Part shown: positions 32,356 to 41,967 of the stretch, one piece after another
Numbering within the stretch: the stretch's first letter is position 1
Layout: each line of letters opens with the position of its first letter
NCBI GenBank assembly: GCA_030452945.1
Contig: JAKDLH010000003.1
Location: 1-42,072, forward strand
Reading direction: 5' to 3'
Source of the DNA: Microlunatus sp.
GTDB lineage: Bacteria; Actinomycetota; Actinomycetes; Propionibacteriales; Propionibacteriaceae
DNA: 42,072 nucleotides
Position numbers and translations under genes: made by a program
Notes under the pieces: model-generated
What the model was told of the DNA's origin: nothing
Seen by the model: the letters and a program-made list of their open reading frames with translations, nothing else
Database searches by the model: none

Positions 32356-33384
32356 GTGATCGACTTGCGTTCCGACACCGTGACCCGGCCGACGCCGGGG
32401 ATGCGGGAGGCGATGCTGAGTGCGGCGGTCGGCGATGACGTGTACGCAGAGGACCCGACCGTCAACGAGCTGGAGCGGCGGACGGCCGAGCTGCTCGGAC
32501 ACGAAGCCGGGTTGTTCTGCGCCACCGGGTCGCTGGCGAACCTGCTGGGGGTACGGCTGCTGGTCGAACCGGGCCAAGAGGTCGTCTGCGATGTCGGCGC
32601 GCACATCGCCCGGGCCGAGATGGGCGCCCACGCCGCGGTGCACGGTCTGACCATGCGCACCGTGCCGTCGACCAACGGTCTGGTCGAGGTCGACGCGGTG
32701 GCGGCGGTGATCGCGCCCCACGCCGGCCCGCACCTGGTCTCCACCGCCGCGGTGGCGGTGGAAAACACCCACAACTTCGGCGGCGGCACCGTCCAGCCCT
32801 ACGACCGCCTGGTCGCGTTGGGTGAGCTCTGCGTTCAGACCGGGGTCGGCTATCACCTCGACGGGGCCCGGCTCTGGAACGCCCACGTCGCCACGGGCGT
32901 GGTGCTGGAGGCGTACGGGCGGCTGTTCGACACCGTCAGCGTCTGCTTCTCCAAAGGACTCGGCGCGCCGGTCGGGTCGGTCTTGCTCAGTTCGGCCGCC
33001 AACATCTCCCGGGCCCGGATCTGGCGGAAGCGGCTCGGTGGCGGCTGGCGGCAGGCCGGGATCCTCGCCGCCGGTGCGCTGTACGCCCTAGATCACCACC
33101 TCGACCGGCTGGCCGACGACCATAAGGCGGCCGCGGCGTTCGCGAATGCCGTCGCGTCCTGGGCGCCGACCGCGGTCGATCCCACCGCGGTGACGACGAA
33201 CATCGTGGTGCTGGACACCGGCGACGTGCCGGCCGCCCAGGTCGCCGGCGCCGCTCAGGATCAGGGCGTTTGGGTGTCGGCGCTCGGTCCCCGGATGGTG
33301 CGAGCCGTCACCCATCTCGACGTGACCGCCGACGAGGCGGCGACCGCCGGAGACATCGTCGGCCGAGTCCTGACGTCCCGTTGA
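32356..33384 (+). CDS. Low-specificity threonine aldolase
   Basis: A 342-residue PLP enzyme that cleaves L-(allo)threonine to glycine and acetaldehyde. It opens IDLRSDTVTRPTPGMREAM, the classic start. PLP features are DGARLWNA and the Schiff-base Lys in CFSKGLGAPVGS. Length is normal. GTG with an AAGG site; 32 bases after aroG, possibly co-transcribed. It is followed by the broken DHFR-like gene. Confidence 0.93.
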   Translation: MIDLRSDTVTRPTPGMREAMLSAAVGDDVYAEDPTVNELERRTAELLGHEAGLFCATGSLANLLGVRLLVEPGQEVVCDVGAHIARAEMGAHAAVHGLTMRTVPSTNGLVEVDAVAAVIAPHAGPHLVSTAAVAVENTHNFGGGTVQPYDRLVALGELCVQTGVGYHLDGARLWNAHVATGVVLEAYGRLFDTVSVCFSKGLGAPVGSVLLSSAANISRARIWRKRLGGGWRQAGILAAGALYALDHHLDRLADDHKAAAAFANAVASWAPTAVDPTAVTTNIVVLDTGDVPAAQVAGAAQDQGVWVSALGPRMVRAVTHLDVTADEAATAGDIVGRVLTSR

Positions 33385-33465
33385 TACCAAGGCGGGCGAT
33401 GAGTTGTGGTCGGTCGCTCGGTCCATCCACCTGTAGGGCCACTCGCAACCCCTGAGCAAGCAGAC

Positions 33466-33817
33466 ATGATGCGCGAGCTGTTGGTGACCACGTTCCTCAC
33501 CCTCGACGGGGTGATGCAGGCTCCCGGCGGGGCGGAGGAGGACCCCCAGCGGTGGGTTCGCACACGGCGGTTGGTCGGTGCCGTACTTCGACGACCAGGC
33601 CGGCGAGGCGATGGGGGCAGTGATGGACCGCGAGTTCGATCTGCTGCTCGGGCGCCGAACGTACGACATCTTCGCCTCCTTCTGGCCGGCAGCTTCGGCT
33701 GAGAAGCCCGTCGAGTGGGAACTCCGTGCGTCTTCGGGCGGCGCCGAAGCCGCCGTTAGTTCCCACTCGCTCGGTACCGCGAGTCCCGACGACGTTCCGG
33801 GCGTGACCGCTCGGTAG
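33466..33817 (+). pseudogene. RibD/DHFR-like reductase remnant, frameshifted and truncated
   Basis: The first frame encodes RELLVTTFLTLDGVMQAPGG, the start of YyaP/RibD-C dihydrofolate-reductase-like proteins. An extra C in the run 33543-33547 shifts the frame; continuing at 33578 gives PYFDDQAGEAMGAVMDREFDLLLGRRTYDIFASFWPAASAEKP in pieces. Homology then stops where a palindromic element (33712-33769) begins, and a stop follows at 33815. About the last third of the usual 180-190 residues is missing. Hence non-functional even if the C insertion is a sequencing error. Confidence 0.75.
33712..33769. repeat. 58-bp palindromic element in the DHFR-like remnant
   Basis: Perfect 12-bp inverted ends, CGAGTGGGAACT (33712-33723) and its complement (33758-33769), enclose 34 bases with a nested CTTCGG/CCGAAG hairpin. 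Read on the plus strand it encodes EWELRASSGG...SSHS, on the minus strand EWELTAASAP...SSHS. Sits exactly where reductase homology ends. Confidence 0.8.
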
Positions 33818-33820
33818 GTT
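33815..33820 (+). promoter_or_regulatory. -10 box of leaderless MBL hydrolase gene
   Basis: TAGGTT six bases before the ATG at 33827. Overlaps the remnant's stop codon. Confidence 0.5.
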
Positions 33821-33826
33821 GGACGC

Positions 33827-34480
33827 ATGCGGATCACTCATCTGGGCCACTCCGCCGTGCTCGTCGAGACCGACGCGGCCCGAGTGCTCATCGACCCGGG
33901 CAACTTCTCCGCCTCCTGGCACGGGCTCACCGACCTCGACGCGATCCTTCTCACCCACGTCCACCCCGACCACGCCGATCCCGAGCATCTGCCAGCCCTG
34001 GTGCGGGCCAACCCACAGACCAAGGTGTACGTCGAACCGTCGATCGTGTCGGCCGAGCAGGCGGGTACATTCCCGCAGCTAGGCGCCCATGCCCTGGCCG
34101 CTGGGGAGCAGATGGCGATCGGCGACCTGCTGGTCACGGCGGTCGGTGGCCAGCACGCCGTCATCCACCGCGATATCCCCATGATCGGCAACGTCGGCTT
34201 CGTGCTGCGCTCGGAGGGCCAACCGACCTTGTTCCACCCGGGAGACTCATTGGCCACGATCCCGGACAAGATTGACATCGTGGCCGTGCCGGCGTACGGG
34301 CCCTGGGCGGCGATGAAGGAGACTGTCGACTTCGTGCGGGAGGTCGGCGCGTTGGAGGGGTTCCCGATCCACGACGAACTGCTCAACGACCGTGGCCGGG
34401 CGCTAGTGTTCGGTCGGGTGAACGAGATGACCGGAACCCGGCTCACCGATCTGCGGGGAGGGACCACGCATGAGTTCTGA
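33827..34480 (+). CDS. MBL-fold metallohydrolase (UlaG-like)
   Basis: A 217-residue metallo-beta-lactamase-fold protein with start MRITHLGHSAVLVE, metal motif THVHPDHADPE (HxHxDH), a downstream His in FHPGDS, and a late His in PIHDELLND. These fit the UlaG/YtnP-type hydrolases, often annotated L-ascorbate-6-phosphate lactonase-like. Substrate unknown. It overlaps the next gene by 11 bases. Confidence 0.9.
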   Translation: MRITHLGHSAVLVETDAARVLIDPGNFSASWHGLTDLDAILLTHVHPDHADPEHLPALVRANPQTKVYVEPSIVSAEQAGTFPQLGAHALAAGEQMAIGDLLVTAVGGQHAVIHRDIPMIGNVGFVLRSEGQPTLFHPGDSLATIPDKIDIVAVPAYGPWAAMKETVDFVREVGALEGFPIHDELLNDRGRALVFGRVNEMTGTRLTDLRGGTTHEF

Positions 34481-35159
34481 GTCTGTCGAGCTCGCGAACG
34501 CCGATCGGCTTCGAGTCGCCTTCGCCGGGGGTCACGGCCAGATCGCCCTGCTCGCGCAGCGCCGGTTGGCCGTCGAGGGCCACCAGCCGCTTGGCATGAT
34601 CCGGAACGCAGAGCAGGCCGACGACCTGCGCGCCGTCGGAGCCGAGCCGATCGTTTTCGATCTGGAGAACCAGACCGCAGCCGAGCTGGCTGAACTGATC
34701 GCGGGCGTCGACGCGCTGGTCTTCGCTGCCGGCGCCGGCCCGGACAGCGGGCCCGCTCGCAAGATGACGGTCGACCGGGATGGCGCTGTGCTGCTGGCCG
34801 ACGCTGCCGAGCTGGCCGGGATCCGGCGGTACGTAGTGATCTCGTCAATGGGGGCCGACGACTTCGTGGTCGGATCGGACCAGATCTTCCAGATTTACCT
34901 GAGGGCCAAAGCCGAGGCCGATGAGCTCGTCCGTTCCCGCGACCTGGACTGGACGATCGTGCGCCCCGGCGGACTCACCGACGAGCCCGCCACCGGTGGT
35001 GTCCAGATCTCGACCCACACGGGTCGGGGGCAGATCCCTCGTGACGACGTTGCCGAGCTCGTCGTCCGGTTGGTGGTCGACGGCACCGGTATCGGCCACC
35101 AGTTCGAGGCGATCTCTGGCCACACCGCCATCCCGGCGGCGCTGGCAGCTCTGCCCTGA
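34470..35159 (+). CDS. NAD(P)-binding atypical SDR / NmrA-like protein
   Basis: A 229-residue Rossmann protein. The dinucleotide loop is FAGGHGQIALL, followed by DLENQTA and VDALVFAAGAG; active-site-like residues are SSMGADD, and the later region WTIVRPGGLTDEPATG matches the SDR_a5/YwnB/HSCARG type. A catalytic YxxxK is replaced by YLRAKAEAD, typical of this group, so it may be a reductase or a redox sensor. Overlaps the MBL gene by 11 bases (coupled). Confidence 0.85.
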   Translation: MSSESVELANADRLRVAFAGGHGQIALLAQRRLAVEGHQPLGMIRNAEQADDLRAVGAEPIVFDLENQTAAELAELIAGVDALVFAAGAGPDSGPARKMTVDRDGAVLLADAAELAGIRRYVVISSMGADDFVVGSDQIFQIYLRAKAEADELVRSRDLDWTIVRPGGLTDEPATGGVQISTHTGRGQIPRDDVAELVVRLVVDGTGIGHQFEAISGHTAIPAALAALP

Positions 35160-35165
35160 CCCGAG

Positions 35166-35244
35166 TTTCGACCGGGTGGTCAGATCTTGCGGTGTGGCGG
35201 TCGAAGAGAACGGTGGTTTTCGACCGGGTGGTCAAAACTTGCGG
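35166..35244. repeat. Intergenic repeat pair between SDR and exporter genes
   Basis: Two copies of a roughly 26-bp sequence containing TTCGACCGGGTGGTCA (35166-35192 and 35218-35244, 52-base period), separated by a stretch with CGGTCGAA (35198-35205) that is inverted relative to TTCGACCG in the first copy. The second copy is a near-palindrome itself (GTTTTCGACC / GGTCAAAAC). The rest of the 149-base gap (to 35308) shows no gene; it may include the terminators of the flanking convergent genes. Confidence 0.7.
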
Positions 35245-35308
35245 GTCCGCAGGTCTGGCGGGTCAGGCGATTCGACGGTCAGGCGTACCGGTGGTCCGGC
35301 GGTGCGGA

Positions 35309-36226
35309 TCAGCCGCCGTGATGTCCTGGGTCACGATCCACACCGTCTCCGGGGTCAGGCCCCGCACTGACCGTCCGCTGTGGGGCCAGCTCCACCAGAT
35401 ACATCGCGGTCAGGATCGCGCCGCCGCCAAGCAGCATCCGCCAGGTCAGGGCTTCCCCACCGAGCGCCACCGCGAAAGCCGCCGCCCAGACCGGCTCCAA
35501 GGCCATGATCACCGCGGCCCGTGACGCCTCGACCCGGGCCTGGGCCCAGGTCTGCAGCAGCATCGTCAGCGCCCCGGCGATCACGCCGAGATAGATCACG
35601 ATCGCCCAGTCGAGGCCGCTGGACGGCAGTTGGATTCCGTCGGGAGCCGCCACCACACCGCACAGGATCGCGATGACGGCCATCTGCACCACGCTCAGCT
35701 GCAGCGCGGCACCGGGTGCGCTCATCCGTCCCAGTGCGACGATGTGGACCGCGTAGACGACCGCGGACGCCACCGTCAGGAGTTCGCCGTAGCCGATCGA
35801 AAAGCCCTGCAGTGACAGCACTCCCAACCCCACCGTGGCCAGCACGGCGGCGGCCCAGACCGGCTTCGGGATCGAAGTCCGCAGAATCACCGCGGACAAC
35901 AGGGGTGTCATGACCACGTACAGACCGGTCAGGAAGCCGGACACGCTGGCGGCGGTGTGGGCCAACCCGACGGTCTGCAGCAGCTGCCCGATCCCGTAGA
36001 GCAGACCCAGCAGCAGCCCACGTCGCAAGGTGATCACCGACATCCGCAGTCGAGGACCGGCCACGATCGCCAGCGCGACCGCGGCGATCGCGAAACGTAC
36101 GGACAGCAGGTCGGGCACCGGCATCCGGGTGACCACGTCCTTGATCATGAAAAACGTCGAGCCCCACGCTGCTGTCATGACGATCAGGGCGAGCAGCGGA
36201 CCGAGTTCTCCTCGGCGGATGGCCAC
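35309..36226 (-). CDS. EamA/DMT-family exporter
   Basis: A 305-residue drug/metabolite transporter with about ten helices and two EamA repeats (LIVMTAAWGSTFFMIKD... and later VVYAVHIVALGRM / LEPVWAAAFAVALGGEAL). Such carriers export amino acids or metabolites; substrate unknown. GTG start at 36226, no strong ribosome site seen. C-terminal 20 residues are Asp/Gly-rich. Convergent with the SDR gene, tail-to-tail across the repeat pair. Confidence 0.9.
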   Translation of the reverse strand: MAIRRGELGPLLALIVMTAAWGSTFFMIKDVVTRMPVPDLLSVRFAIAAVALAIVAGPRLRMSVITLRRGLLLGLLYGIGQLLQTVGLAHTAASVSGFLTGLYVVMTPLLSAVILRTSIPKPVWAAAVLATVGLGVLSLQGFSIGYGELLTVASAVVYAVHIVALGRMSAPGAALQLSVVQMAVIAILCGVVAAPDGIQLPSSGLDWAIVIYLGVIAGALTMLLQTWAQARVEASRAAVIMALEPVWAAAFAVALGGEALTWRMLLGGGAILTAMYLVELAPQRTVSAGPDPGDGVDRDPGHHGG

Positions 36227-36261
36227 GGTGAGTCAGCCCGAATGCTGGCGCGAGTGCCCGG

Positions 36262-38319
36262 TCAGACGACGTACAGGGTGATGGTCGAGCCCTTGGCGGC
36301 CTGGCTTCGGGCGCCAGGCTTGGAGTAGACGACGTAGCCGATGCCGATGTAATTGACCGAAACGGGCTGCACCTTCGACTTGAAGCCCGCTTTCGTCATC
36401 ACCTTCTTGGCGGCGTCGACGCCCATGCTGCGTACGTTGGGGATGGTGACCATCACCGGCCCGAGGGACTGCTTCATGCTGATGGTGTCGCCCTTGACCC
36501 CCGATCCTTCGCGGGGGGACTGGCTGATCACCAAACCTGAGCGCACCTCGTCGGAATGAATCGTGTTGACCGTGACCTTGAAGCCCGCCTTGGTCAGGGC
36601 CGCCTTCGCCGTCGCTGCGGACTTGCCCCGATAGTCGGTGATCTTGATCGGCTTGGGACCCTTGGACACGCTGAGATCGACCGACGTGCCCGCCTTCAGC
36701 TCGGCCCCCACCGGGTGTGAGGCCTTCAGCACGACCCCCTTGGCGACGGTGTCGTGGTAGCTCCGCGAGACGTCGCCGAGCACTAGGTGTGCGTCGTTGA
36801 TCGCTCCCGTGGCCGAGGCCTGGGTCGTACCCGCGACTTTGGGCATGGCGAACCGCTGCGGCCCTTTCGACACGGTTGCGGTGAACGCGCCGCCGTCGCG
36901 GACCTTGCTGCCGGCGGCCGGATCGGTGTCGATCACCAGCCCGGAGGCGACGGTCTCGGAAAAGTCATCGACGAAACTGATCTGCAGACCCTCGTTTCCG
37001 GCGACGGTCGCTGCCTCGGCCTTGGGCAGCGAGGTCAGGCTGGGGATCGCGGTGAACCGGCCTTCGGTCAGATACCAGCCGACCAGCGCCGCGGTCACGG
37101 TCAGCATCAGCACCAGCAGCAGCACCACCCAGCCGCGGCGTCGGCGGCGCGCCTCCTTGTCCCGACGGTTGGCCAACCGTTCACCGGGGGCGAACTGGGC
37201 AGCGGGCGCGGGCGCGGGTGCGTGTGGCGTTGCCGGTGGTGGGGCATCCCGGAAGGTCGGCGGCGACGTCGGAGTCAGACCGCCCTGATGGGCAATGCGG
37301 GGCTGCTGGACGATTTGCGGGGGACTCACCGGGGGGCCACCCGGCGGCGGCACCAGCTGGGTGATCTCGGAGCCAGGGTCGACACCGGCAGGCAGCGCCT
37401 GCGCCAGGTCCGAACGCCGCAGCACGCTGAGGTCTTGGGTCAGCTCCAGATCGTCGACCAGACCCTCGCGCAGGGCTACCTTCACCCGGCGCACCTGGGA
37501 TAAGAACACCCGGCCGTCGTGCGGCCGAGCCTCGGGGTTCCGGGCCGTCGCTCCCGCCACGAGGGCGTCGAGATAGGGCGGGATGTGACTTGCTGTTCGG
37601 AACGCCGACGGCGCCGGGACGTCGTTGTGGACGTGGGCGTACGCGACCTGGATCGGTGTCTCGCCCTGGTGCGGTTTGCGTCCGGTCAGCATCTCGAACA
37701 GCACCACGCCGGCGCTGTACACGTCGGACCGCGGGCCGGCTTTGCCAGACAGCACCAACTCCGGTGGCAGGTAGGAGACCGTCCCGATCAGCAGTCCCTG
37801 GGTGGCGGTCGAAGTCTGGGAGCTGATCGCCTTGGCCAGCCCGAAGTCGACCACCTTGACCTGGCCGCGCTCGCTGATGAGGACGTTCTCGGGCTTGACG
37901 TCGCGGTGCACCAGACCGGCCTCATGCGCGGCGGCCAGAGCACCGAGCACGGGCTCGATGATCTCCAGCGCCCGCTGCGGCGGCAGCGGAGCCTCGTGGT
38001 TGAGGATGTCGCGCAGCGTCCGGCCCTCGACATACTCCATCACGATGTACGGCCGGCCGTTGTCGTGACCCTGGTCGAAGACCGACACCACGTTCGGATG
38101 GGAGAGCTTGGCGGCGGACCGGGCCTCGCGGTCGAACTTGCGCGCGAACTCGGCGTCATCGCCCAGGCCGACGTGCATCACCTTGACCGCGACCGTCCTG
38201 GTCAGCCGGACGTCGGTGCCGATGTAGACCGTGGCCATCCCACCGCGGGCCAGGCGCTGGGTGATCTGGTAGCGACCGTCGAGCAGCCGACCCACGAGGG
38301 GGTCGCCAACACTCGTCAT
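36262..38319 (-). CDS. pknL: PASTA-domain serine/threonine protein kinase (PknL/PknB-like)
   Basis: A 685-residue receptor kinase. Residues about 12-280: Gly-rich loop LARGGMATVY, catalytic Lys in VAVKVMH, HRDVKPEN, DFGLA, PPEL, GVVLFEMLTG. A Pro/Ala-rich juxtamembrane stretch precedes a TM helix near 400-420 (WVVLLLVLMLTVTAALVGWYL). The extracellular part has four PASTA domains (from about IPSLTSLP to the C-terminus), which sense peptidoglycan fragments in PknB relatives. Synteny with aroG and plsC supports PknL. ATG 38319, GTG 38325 alternative; TAAACT at 38374-38379 is a possible -10. Confidence 0.93.
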   Translation of the reverse strand: MTSVGDPLVGRLLDGRYQITQRLARGGMATVYIGTDVRLTRTVAVKVMHVGLGDDAEFARKFDREARSAAKLSHPNVVSVFDQGHDNGRPYIVMEYVEGRTLRDILNHEAPLPPQRALEIIEPVLGALAAAHEAGLVHRDVKPENVLISERGQVKVVDFGLAKAISSQTSTATQGLLIGTVSYLPPELVLSGKAGPRSDVYSAGVVLFEMLTGRKPHQGETPIQVAYAHVHNDVPAPSAFRTASHIPPYLDALVAGATARNPEARPHDGRVFLSQVRRVKVALREGLVDDLELTQDLSVLRRSDLAQALPAGVDPGSEITQLVPPPGGPPVSPPQIVQQPRIAHQGGLTPTSPPTFRDAPPPATPHAPAPAPAAQFAPGERLANRRDKEARRRRRGWVVLLLVLMLTVTAALVGWYLTEGRFTAIPSLTSLPKAEAATVAGNEGLQISFVDDFSETVASGLVIDTDPAAGSKVRDGGAFTATVSKGPQRFAMPKVAGTTQASATGAINDAHLVLGDVSRSYHDTVAKGVVLKASHPVGAELKAGTSVDLSVSKGPKPIKITDYRGKSAATAKAALTKAGFKVTVNTIHSDEVRSGLVISQSPREGSGVKGDTISMKQSLGPVMVTIPNVRSMGVDAAKKVMTKAGFKSKVQPVSVNYIGIGYVVYSKPGARSQAAKGSTITLYVV

Positions 38320-38373
38320 GGTCACGCCTGCTCCGAACACGGTGGGGAAGTCGGCCGTGCTGGCCTTCGGTCG

Positions 38374-38379
38374 AGTTTA
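38374..38379 (-). promoter_or_regulatory. -10 box of the PASTA kinase gene
   Basis: TAAACT on the minus strand, some 55 bases before the ATG. Would give a leadered mRNA. Confidence 0.35.
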
Positions 38380-38449
38380 GGCTCGGGCGCAGTCCGCCCC
38401 CGGTAGGGCGCGCCGGGGTCCCGTTCGCTCACGGTCCGCTGGCTACGCG

Positions 38450-38479
38450 GGATCTGCACTCGCCGGGAGGTGCAGATCC
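38450..38479 (-). terminator. Hairpin after the thiOSG operon
   Basis: Perfect 10-bp inverted arms GGATCTGCAC (38450-38459) and its complement (38470-38479) with a 10-base loop, 26 bases past the thiG stop and 130 bases before the kinase gene. Probable terminator of the thiamine operon; no T-tract. Confidence 0.5.
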
Positions 38480-38504
38480 ATTCTCGGTCGCCCCGGCTTC
38501 ACGG

Positions 38505-39514
<1,010 letters not shown>

Positions 39515-39518
<4 letters not shown>

Positions 39519-40702
39519 GTGTGCGTCTCCTTGAGTTCCGAGGCCACGCCGATCTGGAGTGACCGAACGAACCGGGCCAGCCCGAACGGCTCGGCGACGG
39601 CTGGGACTCGATCATGCAGCACCACCTCGGCCACGATGTCAGCGGTGACGGGGGTGAGCAGCACGCCGTTGCGGTAGTGCCCGGTGGCCAGGACCAGCCC
39701 GTCCATTCCGCCGTGGCCGAGAACGGGGGCGTTGTCGGGGGTGCCGGGTCGGTAGCCGACGGAGGTCTCCGCGAGGACGTACTCCGAGCTCATCGGCACG
39801 GCGAGTCGAGCGTCGCGGAGCAGTTCGTACACCCCGCCGGCGGTGACTCGATGGTCGAAGCCGAGCTCCTCGACGGTCGCCCCGACGACCAGCTCGCGAC
39901 CACCGTCCCGCGGCACGAGATAGACCTCGGTGCCTCGGGTAAATGCGCGGACGACCACCCCGGGTTGGGGAAAGCGGCCCGGGTCGAGCCGCAGGATCTG
40001 ACCCTTGATCGGGCGGACCGGCACGGGTGGGATACCAGTGATCTGGCCCGCCCAGGCCCCGTTGGCCAGCACGACCGCACCCGCGGTGATCGGACTGCCG
40101 TCGGCCAGCACCACCCCGGTGACCCGGTCGGCGGCGGTCACGACGTGATGCACGAAGCCCGGAACGGTCCGGACCCCGGCCCGGTCGCCCGCGACGGCCA
40201 GGGCGTCCAGCAGCACCCGGTTGTCGCAACTCGCGTCGCCAGGAACCAGCAAACCACCGCGGATCGTCGGTGCGAGCAGGGGCTCGACCCCGCGGGCCTC
40301 CCGGCTGGTCAACCGCTGCGACTCGAGTCCAAGCCGGCTCAGGTAGTCCGCCAGCACGCCCAGCCGAGCTGCGTCATCGGCGTTGTAGGCGACCGAGATG
40401 GTGGGCCCAGGCCGGAACCCGGAGGGCAGACCGCTGGCCTGGCTTACCTCCGCGACGAATTCCGGGTAGCGCCGCATCGACGCCAGGTTGAGCGCGAGCA
40501 GGGCCTCCTCGGTGAAGGTCGTCTCACTGACCGGCGCGAGCATCCCGGCGGCTACTCGGGAGGCGCCGGCGCCAGGCTCACCGACGACGACCGCCACATC
40601 GAGCCCGGCGACCGCCAGCCGCCAAGCCGATGCGGCGCCGATCAGTCCACCGCCGATCACCACTACGTCGGCGGTGACCCGATCGGAGCTGGCTTCAGGC
40701 AC
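39515..40702 (-). CDS. thiO: Glycine oxidase ThiO
   Basis: A 395-residue FAD-dependent oxidase that turns glycine into iminoglycine for thiazole synthesis. The FAD motif is VVVIGGGLIGAASAWRLA, with GAGASRVAAGML, and the C-terminal ATGHYRNGVLLTPVTA. First gene of the thiO-thiS-thiG operon. GTG is fixed by TAGACT (complement of 40710-40715) seven bases upstream; a shared 46-base region separates it from thiE. Confidence 0.94.
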
Positions 40703-40709
40703 GTCGCCC

Positions 40710-40740
40710 AGTCTAGGAGAGTGGTGTCGGGCTCTATAGG
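40710..40740. promoter_or_regulatory. Divergent thiO/thiE promoters
   Basis: Minus strand: TAGACT (40710-40715) seven bases before the thiO GTG. Plus strand: TATAGG (40735-40740) eight bases before the thiE GTG. Both genes appear leaderless, so there is no room for a TPP riboswitch here. Confidence 0.5.
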
Positions 40741-40748
40741 CTCCGCTC

Positions 40749-41483
40749 GTGACCGTGTTGACGGGACTGCAGGCCCGACTGCGACTGGCTCGGCTCTATC
40801 TGTGCACCGACGCACGTACGGCCCAGGGTGATCTGGCGGACTTCTGCGAGGCGGCGTTCGCCGGTGGGGTGGACGTGCTGCAGATCCGGCAGAAGGAGAT
40901 GGACCCCGAAGCCGAGTTGCTGGCTCTGCGCATAGCCCGGCGAGCGGCGGAACGGCACCAGGGGATCGCCTGCGTGAACGACTCGCCCGCCCTGGCCGAG
41001 CGGTTCTCCGCCGACATGCTTCACCTGGGACAAACCGACGGGTCCTCCCGGGCAGCCCGCCGCCATCTCCACCCATGGGCGCTGATCGGACGTTCGACGC
41101 ACTCACCGCGCCAGACCGACGGCGCGATCGCGGATCAGCACGCCGACTACTTCTGCGCCGGGCCGGTCTACGCCACGTCAACCAAGCCGGATTACGAGCC
41201 GGTCGGTTTGGACCTCATCCACTACGCGGCCGAGGCGGCCCCGCCGAGCCAGCTGACGGCCAAGCCGTGGTTCGCGATCGGCGGCATCGACCTGGACAAC
41301 CTGGATCAAGTGCTCGGCGCCGGAGCTCGTCGAGTCTGCGTGGTCCGGGTCATCACCCAGGCTCCGGACCCGGAGGCGGCCGCCCGCGAGTTGAGCACCC
41401 GACTACGGCACGCCTGGCGCGCCGATCCTTCGATGGAGCAGTACGTCTTGGCCGCCGCCGGATACCCCGGCCCGTCGCGGTGA
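40749..41483 (+). CDS. thiE: Thiamine-phosphate synthase
   Basis: A 244-residue TIM-barrel enzyme coupling hydroxymethylpyrimidine diphosphate to thiazole phosphate. Motifs are VDVLQIRQKEMD, HLGQTDGSS, GPVYATSTKPDYEPVG (diphosphate binding) and WFAIGGID. The C-terminal 30 residues extend beyond the usual core. Divergent from thiOSG. Confidence 0.95.
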   Translation: MTVLTGLQARLRLARLYLCTDARTAQGDLADFCEAAFAGGVDVLQIRQKEMDPEAELLALRIARRAAERHQGIACVNDSPALAERFSADMLHLGQTDGSSRAARRHLHPWALIGRSTHSPRQTDGAIADQHADYFCAGPVYATSTKPDYEPVGLDLIHYAAEAAPPSQLTAKPWFAIGGIDLDNLDQVLGAGARRVCVVRVITQAPDPEAAARELSTRLRHAWRADPSMEQYVLAAAGYPGPSR

Positions 41484-41499
41484 CGCACGGCGGCGGTCG

Positions 41500-41967
41500 G
41501 TGAGCCGAACCCTTCGGCTGGTCGGCGGCGCCGCCACCGCGGTGGCGCTGGCGGTGGTGCTCGCCCTGGTCTACCTGCAGCCGGGCGGTGAGACCGAGGT
41601 CGCGGACTCCCCGGCCGCACCCCCCTCGACCGCACCGACCGCCAGCCGGACCGCGACGAGTGCCGCGACGCCGAGCAGCCTCGACAACCTGCCGTGGGTG
41701 AACCTGGCCGACCTGCCGCGCGAGGCACAACGGACCGTGGCGCTGATCGAGGCTGGCGGCCCGTTCCCGTACGGTAAAGACGGCTCGACCTTCAACAACT
41801 TCGAGGGTGTGCTGCCGACCGAGCCTCGGGGTTACTACCGGGAGTACACCGTCCCGACGCCGGGGGAGCAGACTCGCGGTGCCCGGCGGATCGTCACCGG
41901 TGATCGCGATCGCGACCTGTTCTACACCGCCGACCACTACGACACTTTTGCCCGGATCCGACGATGA
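41500..41967 (+). CDS. Secreted guanyl-specific ribonuclease (barnase/N1-T1 family)
   Basis: A 155-residue exported RNase. A signal or anchor helix (about 8-26) and a Ser/Thr/Ala/Pro spacer precede the microbial RNase core: FNNFEGVLP (general-base Glu), YYREYTVPTPGE, GARRIVTGD (Arg) and FYTADHYDTFARI (general-acid His). All catalytic residues of barnase/RNase Sa are present. GTG start 16 bases after thiE. Its stop overlaps the next gene, a probable barstar, matching an RNase/inhibitor pair. Confidence 0.92.
   Translation: MSRTLRLVGGAATAVALAVVLALVYLQPGGETEVADSPAAPPSTAPTASRTATSAATPSSLDNLPWVNLADLPREAQRTVALIEAGGPFPYGKDGSTFNNFEGVLPTEPRGYYREYTVPTPGEQTRGARRIVTGDRDRDLFYTADHYDTFARIRR

Noticed and set aside
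40703-40748. TPP riboswitch before thiE or thiO
   Set aside because: Only 46 bases separate the two genes, and both have -10 boxes within 8 bases of the start, too short for a thi-box.
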